Below, piece by piece: positions 59,241 to 64,000 of a stretch of 64,000 nucleotides of DNA; position 1 is the stretch's first letter; each line of letters starts with the position of its first letter. The stretch is from NCBI GenBank assembly GCA_019417325.1, contig DXVO01000010.1, forward strand, positions 1 through 64,000. Direction: 5' to 3'. The position numbers and the translations under genes were made by a program. Origin of the DNA: Parabacteroides sp. (GTDB lineage Bacteria > Bacteroidota > Bacteroidia > Bacteroidales > Tannerellaceae). The notes beneath the pieces are model-generated. The model did no database searches. It was not told where the DNA came from and saw nothing but the letters and a program-made list of their open reading frames with translations.

Positions 59241-61403
59241 ATGAAGAAAAAACTGATTATAACCCTTGCTGCCGTTATCCTGGGATTACCGGCTGTAGCA
59301 GATGAGGGAATGTGGCTGTTACCCTTGTTAAAACAGCAGAAACTGCCTGAGATGCAGGCTTTAGGATTGAAATTGCAGGATTATGATATTTACAGTCCCG
59401 ATTCGGCGTCCCTGAAAGATGCTGTGGTTATATTCGGCGGCGGCTGTACGGGCGAAATCGTTTCTCCGGACGGTCTGCTCCTTACCAATCACCATTGCGG
59501 CTACAGCCAGATACAACAGCATAGCTCGTTGGAACACGACTACCTGACAGATGGCTTCTGGGCGAAATCCCGTACCGAGGAACTGCCTAATCCGGGGCTT
59601 ACCGTTACATTTATCGACAAGATAGAAGACGTGACGGATTATGTAAAGAAAGAACTGGAAAAGGATACCGACCCGAACAGCATGAAGTTCCTTTCCCCTA
59701 AATACCTGAACGGTCTTGCCAAAGAGAAAGTCGGCGAAAAGTTCCTGCAGGATAATCCCGGAACGGAAGTGGAAATCAAAGCCTTCTACGGCGGTAATGT
59801 GTACTACATGTTCACAAAGAAAATCTATTCGGATATCCGTTTGGTAGGTGCTCCTCCTTCATCTATCGGTAAATTCGGTGCCGATACGGACAACTGGATG
59901 TGGCCGCGCCATACGGGTGACTTCTCCGTATTCCGTGTATATGCCGATGTCAACGGCAACCCGGCTGAATATTCAGATAAGAATGTACCGTTGCGTCCGA
60001 AACGCTGGTTCAAAATCTCTATCAACGGCGTTCAGGAAGACGATTATGCCATGATGATGGGTTTCCCCGGACGGACAAACAAATATTATACTTCCTGGGA
60101 AGTAGCCGAACGCCGCGATATAGACAATGCCGTGCGTATCAATATCCGCGATTTGCGTCAGAAGGTGATGCTGGAAGAAATGCTGAAAGACCCATCTGTA
60201 CGTATCCAGTATTCCAGCAAGTATGCTGGTTCGACCAACGCGTATAAAAATGCAATCGGTAGCAACTGGGCTATCAACAAGCGTAATTTTGAACAAGTAA
60301 AGAAAGAGGAACAGGACAGATTAATTGCTTGGTCTAAAAAAGTTTGCGAACCGAATTATCAGGAAGCCTTGCTGACATTGGAGCAAATCGTTTCAGACCG
60401 CAAAGACCTCCGTTTCCGTAGCTGGATGCTGGATGAAGCGATTCTGCGAGGAATCGAATTCAGCAGAGTCCCGACTGATGTACAGTCTGTTCTCGATGCT
60501 TTGAAAGGTAAAGACAAAAGCGAGAAAGAGAAACAGGTTCGCCTGTTGGATATGGCATATCACCGTTTTGCCAATAAGGATTATTCTCCCGAGGTAGACA
60601 AGAAGATTGCCAAAGTAATGCTGAAAGAGTACCGCCGTTTGATTACACCTAAAAAGCAACCGGCTTATTTTGCCCTGATAGATAAGAAGTTCAAAGGGGA
60701 TGTAGACCGTTTTGTGGATTACCTGTTCGATAAATCCATCTATGGCAGCGAAGATAACTTCAATAAGTTTAAAGCGCGTCCTACCGTTAAGGCATTGGAA
60801 AACGACCCGATGATACAGTTTGCGAAATCAGTACAGGATGAAAAGAATGCTTTGGATGCTTCGCTGAAAGGTTTTGATGCCGGATATGCCATTGCACACC
60901 GTACTTATGTAAAGGGATTGCTTGCCATGTATGGTGATAAGGCTAATTTCCCGGATGCGAACTTCTCCCTGCGTCTGACTTACGGACAGGTAAAAGGCTA
61001 TAGTCCGCGCGATTGCGATTATTATGGTTACCAGACAACTTTGGATGGTGTCATGGAAAAAGAAGATTCTACCAATTGGGAATTTGTGGTTCCTGCACGT
61101 TTGAAAGAACTTTATACCGCGAAAGACTTTGGCCGTTATGGCACGCCTAATGGCAAGATGCCGGTAGCTTTCTGTGCAACGACCCATTCTACGGGCGGAA
61201 ACTCCGGTAGCCCGGTAATGAACGGCAATGGAGAACTGATAGGTATCAACTTCGACCGTAACTGGGAAGGAGTAGGTGGCGATATCCAATACCTGCCGGA
61301 TTACCAGCGCAGTATCATCGTCGATATTCGTTACGTTCTCTTCTTAATAGATAAGTATGCCGGAGCAGGCTATTTATTGGAGGAAATGGATTTGGTGAAA
61401 TAA
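59241..61403 (+). CDS. S46 dipeptidyl-peptidase, DPP11-type (Asp/Glu-specific)
   Basis: From the ATG at 59241 a 720-aa periplasmic serine peptidase, the length of P. gingivalis DPP11. Counted from there, the catalytic His85 (TNHHCGYS) and Ser655 (GGNSGSPVM) fall at the reference positions. Arg673 (FDRNWEG), which sets Asp/Glu preference in DPP11, is present where DPP7 has Gly. An ATG at 59229 is in frame but adds four residues before the signal peptide. It releases acidic dipeptides from peptides for uptake. It follows the CYTH gene by 27 nt. Confidence 0.93.
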   Translation: MKKKLIITLAAVILGLPAVADEGMWLLPLLKQQKLPEMQALGLKLQDYDIYSPDSASLKDAVVIFGGGCTGEIVSPDGLLLTNHHCGYSQIQQHSSLEHDYLTDGFWAKSRTEELPNPGLTVTFIDKIEDVTDYVKKELEKDTDPNSMKFLSPKYLNGLAKEKVGEKFLQDNPGTEVEIKAFYGGNVYYMFTKKIYSDIRLVGAPPSSIGKFGADTDNWMWPRHTGDFSVFRVYADVNGNPAEYSDKNVPLRPKRWFKISINGVQEDDYAMMMGFPGRTNKYYTSWEVAERRDIDNAVRINIRDLRQKVMLEEMLKDPSVRIQYSSKYAGSTNAYKNAIGSNWAINKRNFEQVKKEEQDRLIAWSKKVCEPNYQEALLTLEQIVSDRKDLRFRSWMLDEAILRGIEFSRVPTDVQSVLDALKGKDKSEKEKQVRLLDMAYHRFANKDYSPEVDKKIAKVMLKEYRRLITPKKQPAYFALIDKKFKGDVDRFVDYLFDKSIYGSEDNFNKFKARPTVKALENDPMIQFAKSVQDEKNALDASLKGFDAGYAIAHRTYVKGLLAMYGDKANFPDANFSLRLTYGQVKGYSPRDCDYYGYQTTLDGVMEKEDSTNWEFVVPARLKELYTAKDFGRYGTPNGKMPVAFCATTHSTGGNSGSPVMNGNGELIGINFDRNWEGVGGDIQYLPDYQRSIIVDIRYVLFLIDKYAGAGYLLEEMDLVK

Positions 61404-61420
61404 ACAAACGGCTGATAAAT

Positions 61421-61466
61421 AAAACGGGAGCATGTGGCTTTTTAGTCCATGTTCCCGTTTTGTTTA
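61421..61466. terminator. Bidirectional terminator between convergent genes
   Basis: Arms AAAACGGGaGCATG and CATGtTCCCGTTTT with a 13-nt loop, flanked by A-rich and T-rich sequence. It serves the peptidase gene and the opposing lipoprotein gene. Confidence 0.75.
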
Positions 61467-61507
61467 TAGAGCGGTGTAAGGTGCCGGATATACCGGTAGA
61501 ATCGGAT

Positions 61508-64000
61508 TTATTCGCGGACACACCTGACTGAGAAGCTATACACTCGCTGGTACCCAGCATTGGAATCTAGTGTAGTACTATTGAAGGATATATGATGTGA
61601 TGTATTTCCCGCCGCAGACGACGACCAGTAGCGACCCCAGACACTTTGTTCGCCAGCCGATCCTCCACTGTAACCACGTCCGCCTGCGGCAGGAAAAATC
61701 AACGATGGATAATCCTTGTCGGCACTTATCGTTAATAAAGGCTTGTTAAACACGGAACCTCTTTCAAGGGAGGATAATTCGGAAGTTGCCGGGACACGAT
61801 AGCCTTCAGGGCAAGGGTCGTTTACACCTTTTGTCGTACCATTCCATAGCCGGTCGTTTTTGGGAGAAAGCCAATCGTAATTATTGGAAGGTATGCCGGT
61901 ATAGAAATTGTTGTTACCCGGAGTAGAAGTGCTTATCGGGCCAGTGACAGTGGGGCTTTGAAGCGTTAATCCATCCCGACGTCCCCATTGATACAGATAG
62001 CCGCATCCATCTACGTTTAGACTTGAATTTGTAGCATCTCCGGATACTGCTATACGCTTTGCTCCACAGTTTATGGGTGCCCAATAAGAGCTGCCTTTTT
62101 TTATGGCTGCATAATAGGGTACTGTACCTCCGTTTGTCGGATAACCATAGTAAGAGGCACCTCTCCAGATTGTGTAGGATTTGAGTGTCGTACCATTCTG
62201 TTTGACATCCATCATTGCTTTATGAAGCTGGTAAGCGGCATCCGTTCCGCTTGAATTACCCACAACTATGTTATAAATATATTTACGTCGGTTGTTTTCA
62301 ATCTTTGTTTCTTTGTGTGTAATATTTCCCAACCAGGATTTCCCTCCGTTTGATGTAGTACAATATTTACTATCGTATGTGATACTTGAAGATAATGTAG
62401 GAGCGGTAAACATGCCATAGAAAGATATGGTCATCGTTTTTCCGTTTGTCCCAACCCGGTAACCGTCCGATGTCTTTTCATCATAGTTTGCAAGGTCGGT
62501 TGCCAACCACGCTTTTTCTTCGGTAAAGCTGACCTTTACCCCTACGACCTTGGTTTCATCCCCACTGTTTATTATGCGGATGGTTTGTTCGCCAGGAACC
62601 GATGTGGGGAAACTGCTTTTCGATGGGTCTAACTTTACGGTATAAGAAAAAAGATTGGTACTGCTGCTTGTCGTTTCATAAGTCAGCCAGTCTGGACCGG
62701 AGATTTTGGAACTGCCCACACTCTTTCCTGCAATGGTGAAGGATAGGGCTGCGTTGTCTGCTGCGGCATGTACGGCAACAGTCTCCGACGAAGTCAGAAT
62801 CGGCATTGTCGGGAGTGGCTTTACGTAAAGCACGTTGTCGAATCCGGCTTCCGTATCGGTAAAGTGAATAATTGCATCAGGACAAAGGTCTTTGTCATAA
62901 CCCGGTTTCACTGAAACAGCATAGCTTTTTCCTTCTACGGTAGCCTTGGTCAATTCAGGCAGTTCGCTTACATCGATCCAGTCGTACTGCTGCATTTCCG
63001 AGCCTCCGGCATACTCTTTACTCATGGTAAGGGGAGCCTTGCTGTTGATCAGTACATTAAAACGGTAATTGTCCGTGACTTCGATACCCACCGTCCGGCT
63101 TGTTTCCGTATAGGCGACTTTGCCGTTCATATCCTCAGGAATAATAACGGACATGGGTGGTGCTTGTGTAACCCGCAGAATGCTTTCGTCTCCGGTTGTT
63201 CTGTCTGTAAAGCGGAAAACCGCCTTCGGATAGGTTTCCTTGTCATACCCTGATTTCACAGAGATGGTATAGCGATAGCCGTCTATTGATGCTTTGGTTA
63301 TTTCTGTAGGGGCACTTATTTCCAGCCAGTCGCAGTCTTGTGCGGCGGCGCTTCCTGTATAATTCTTTGTAACATCCAGTGGCATGTTATTACTAACCAG
63401 TACATCAAAAGAGAACCCTCCTTGGGCTTCTATGGCAACGGTACTGGTTTCTTCCGTATAGTCGACCCTGTCTTTCATATCGTCCGGTATGATGACCGAC
63501 AGTGGCATAGGATTACCGTTTCCGGATGGGCTGTAATCATCTACATTGCCGCCGTCACCCCAATCTGCGACATCCAGCGTAAAGTCCAGGTGATATTCGT
63601 CCGCTTTGGTGATGCCGACAGTATACCGATGGTTGTGGTTGATTTCGAGTGCAACGGAGCCGCCATCAGCCGTTGGCTGGGTGAAGGGAATTTGATATGA
63701 TACGTTTTTCGTTTCCGTTTTGTTTATTTGGTAAGTTCCGCTAAGAATTAGATACCCCTTGTCTGCCAGCAGGCTCGGATAGCAATAGAATGCGGATGTT
63801 TGCAGCCCTGCATTTGCTTTGTCTCCTTCGAAGTCCTTTGCCGGATAGGTTATCAGTTCTCCGTCGTTTGCTGTGGCATCTCCGTAAATATGGATAGGGA
63901 AGAATGTGGTTCCTCGCCTTCCGTTTCCCATAGAGATGGTTTCCAAATGGAATTTGGATTCTGCTTCTTTATTGCTTATGTCGAAACGTGCCATTGTACG
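61508..64000 (-). CDS. Fimbrillin-like lipoprotein with FISUMP domain, paralogue (partial)
   Basis: The frame runs past the right window edge; at least 830 residues are seen. It is a paralogue of 25694-28783: MARFDISNKEAESKFHLETI corresponds to an internal segment there, and SFDVLVSNNMPLDVTKNYTG begins the first of two tandem ~115-residue repeats that the other lacks. The C terminus is again FISUMP-like (DPCPEGYRVPATSELSSL, GRYWSSS, YSFSVRCVRE). The last ~45 codons differ in sequence and base use from the first paralogue, apart from the YWSSS and FSVRC anchors. The signal peptide, lipobox and upstream region lie outside the window. Confidence 0.8.
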   Translation of the reverse strand, partial: RTMARFDISNKEAESKFHLETISMGNGRRGTTFFPIHIYGDATANDGELITYPAKDFEGDKANAGLQTSAFYCYPSLLADKGYLILSGTYQINKTETKNVSYQIPFTQPTADGGSVALEINHNHRYTVGITKADEYHLDFTLDVADWGDGGNVDDYSPSGNGNPMPLSVIIPDDMKDRVDYTEETSTVAIEAQGGFSFDVLVSNNMPLDVTKNYTGSAAAQDCDWLEISAPTEITKASIDGYRYTISVKSGYDKETYPKAVFRFTDRTTGDESILRVTQAPPMSVIIPEDMNGKVAYTETSRTVGIEVTDNYRFNVLINSKAPLTMSKEYAGGSEMQQYDWIDVSELPELTKATVEGKSYAVSVKPGYDKDLCPDAIIHFTDTEAGFDNVLYVKPLPTMPILTSSETVAVHAAADNAALSFTIAGKSVGSSKISGPDWLTYETTSSSTNLFSYTVKLDPSKSSFPTSVPGEQTIRIINSGDETKVVGVKVSFTEEKAWLATDLANYDEKTSDGYRVGTNGKTMTISFYGMFTAPTLSSSITYDSKYCTTSNGGKSWLGNITHKETKIENNRRKYIYNIVVGNSSGTDAAYQLHKAMMDVKQNGTTLKSYTIWRGASYYGYPTNGGTVPYYAAIKKGSSYWAPINCGAKRIAVSGDATNSSLNVDGCGYLYQWGRRDGLTLQSPTVTGPISTSTPGNNNFYTGIPSNNYDWLSPKNDRLWNGTTKGVNDPCPEGYRVPATSELSSLERGSVFNKPLLTISADKDYPSLIFPAAGGRGYSGGSAGEQSVWGRYWSSSAAGNTSHHISFNSTTLDSNAGYQRVYSFSVRCVRE

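Overview
The window looks like chromosome of a gut Bacteroidales, probably Parabacteroides or a close relative. The evidence is Bacteroidetes-type -7 promoter boxes (TAnnTTTG), a type V (Mfa/Fim) pilus operon, a hybrid two-component regulator facing an OMP_b-brl-type outer-membrane protein, S46 peptidase DPP11, a PorE-like OmpA protein, MeaB, DUF1573, FISUMP-type lipoproteins and a NVEALA-like secreted protein. The species cannot be fixed from the sequence alone.

Layout. 1-400: a tRNA 3'-end fragment with a terminator, then a 20-codon remnant of a tyrosine integrase, which looks like the scar of an integrative element. 635-11226: an AraC regulator with a G8 tract, then a type V pilus operon (DUF3575, DUF3868/OmpA, Mfa1-like major subunit, Mfa2-like anchor, minor subunit, large tip-like protein). 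The operon is more GC-rich than its surroundings, except for the last ~1.3 kb of the tip gene. 11453-16123: a GNAT/YoaP + DUF5131 pair, then a MerR - MATE - Vat-like acetyltransferase resistance-type module with a structured leader. 16223-23677: hybrid two-component regulator, divergent outer-membrane barrel protein, PAS-LuxR regulator. 23718-28783: NTase-fold protein, DUF6261, a 14-residue-repeat ORF, and a FISUMP-type surface lipoprotein with a variable-looking C terminus. The lipoprotein gene lies behind a 195-bp segment bounded by inverted repeats. 29322-36230: RND efflux operon with a divergent AraC regulator. 36319-47525: housekeeping genes (meaB, DUF1573 pair, alpha-2-macroglobulin, folA, thyA, aldose 1-epimerase). 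47526-48200: two unusual repeat structures. 48562-50172: PorE-like protein. 50301-55288: an AT-rich minus-strand island with a Cys-rich NVEALA-like secreted protein, beta-propeller lipoprotein, thioredoxin-fold protein, dedicated signal peptidase I and a TMTC-like membrane glycosyltransferase. 55289-56278: non-coding AT-rich DNA. 56279-61403: queA, Smr/DUF2027, CYTH, DPP11. 61508-64000: a second FISUMP-type lipoprotein, cut by the window edge.

The best candidates for something new are three. First, the surface lipoprotein at 25694-28783 combines a probable invertible promoter with an adenine-poor, C-lectin-like C terminus resembling a diversity-generating retroelement target; no reverse transcriptase is in the window, so any template would act from elsewhere. 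Second, the 50301-55288 cluster looks like a dedicated secretion/processing system for one small Cys-rich protein. Third, a ~100-bp repeat element sits exactly at the ends of convergent genes. All calls are by eye from sequence; no database search was run.
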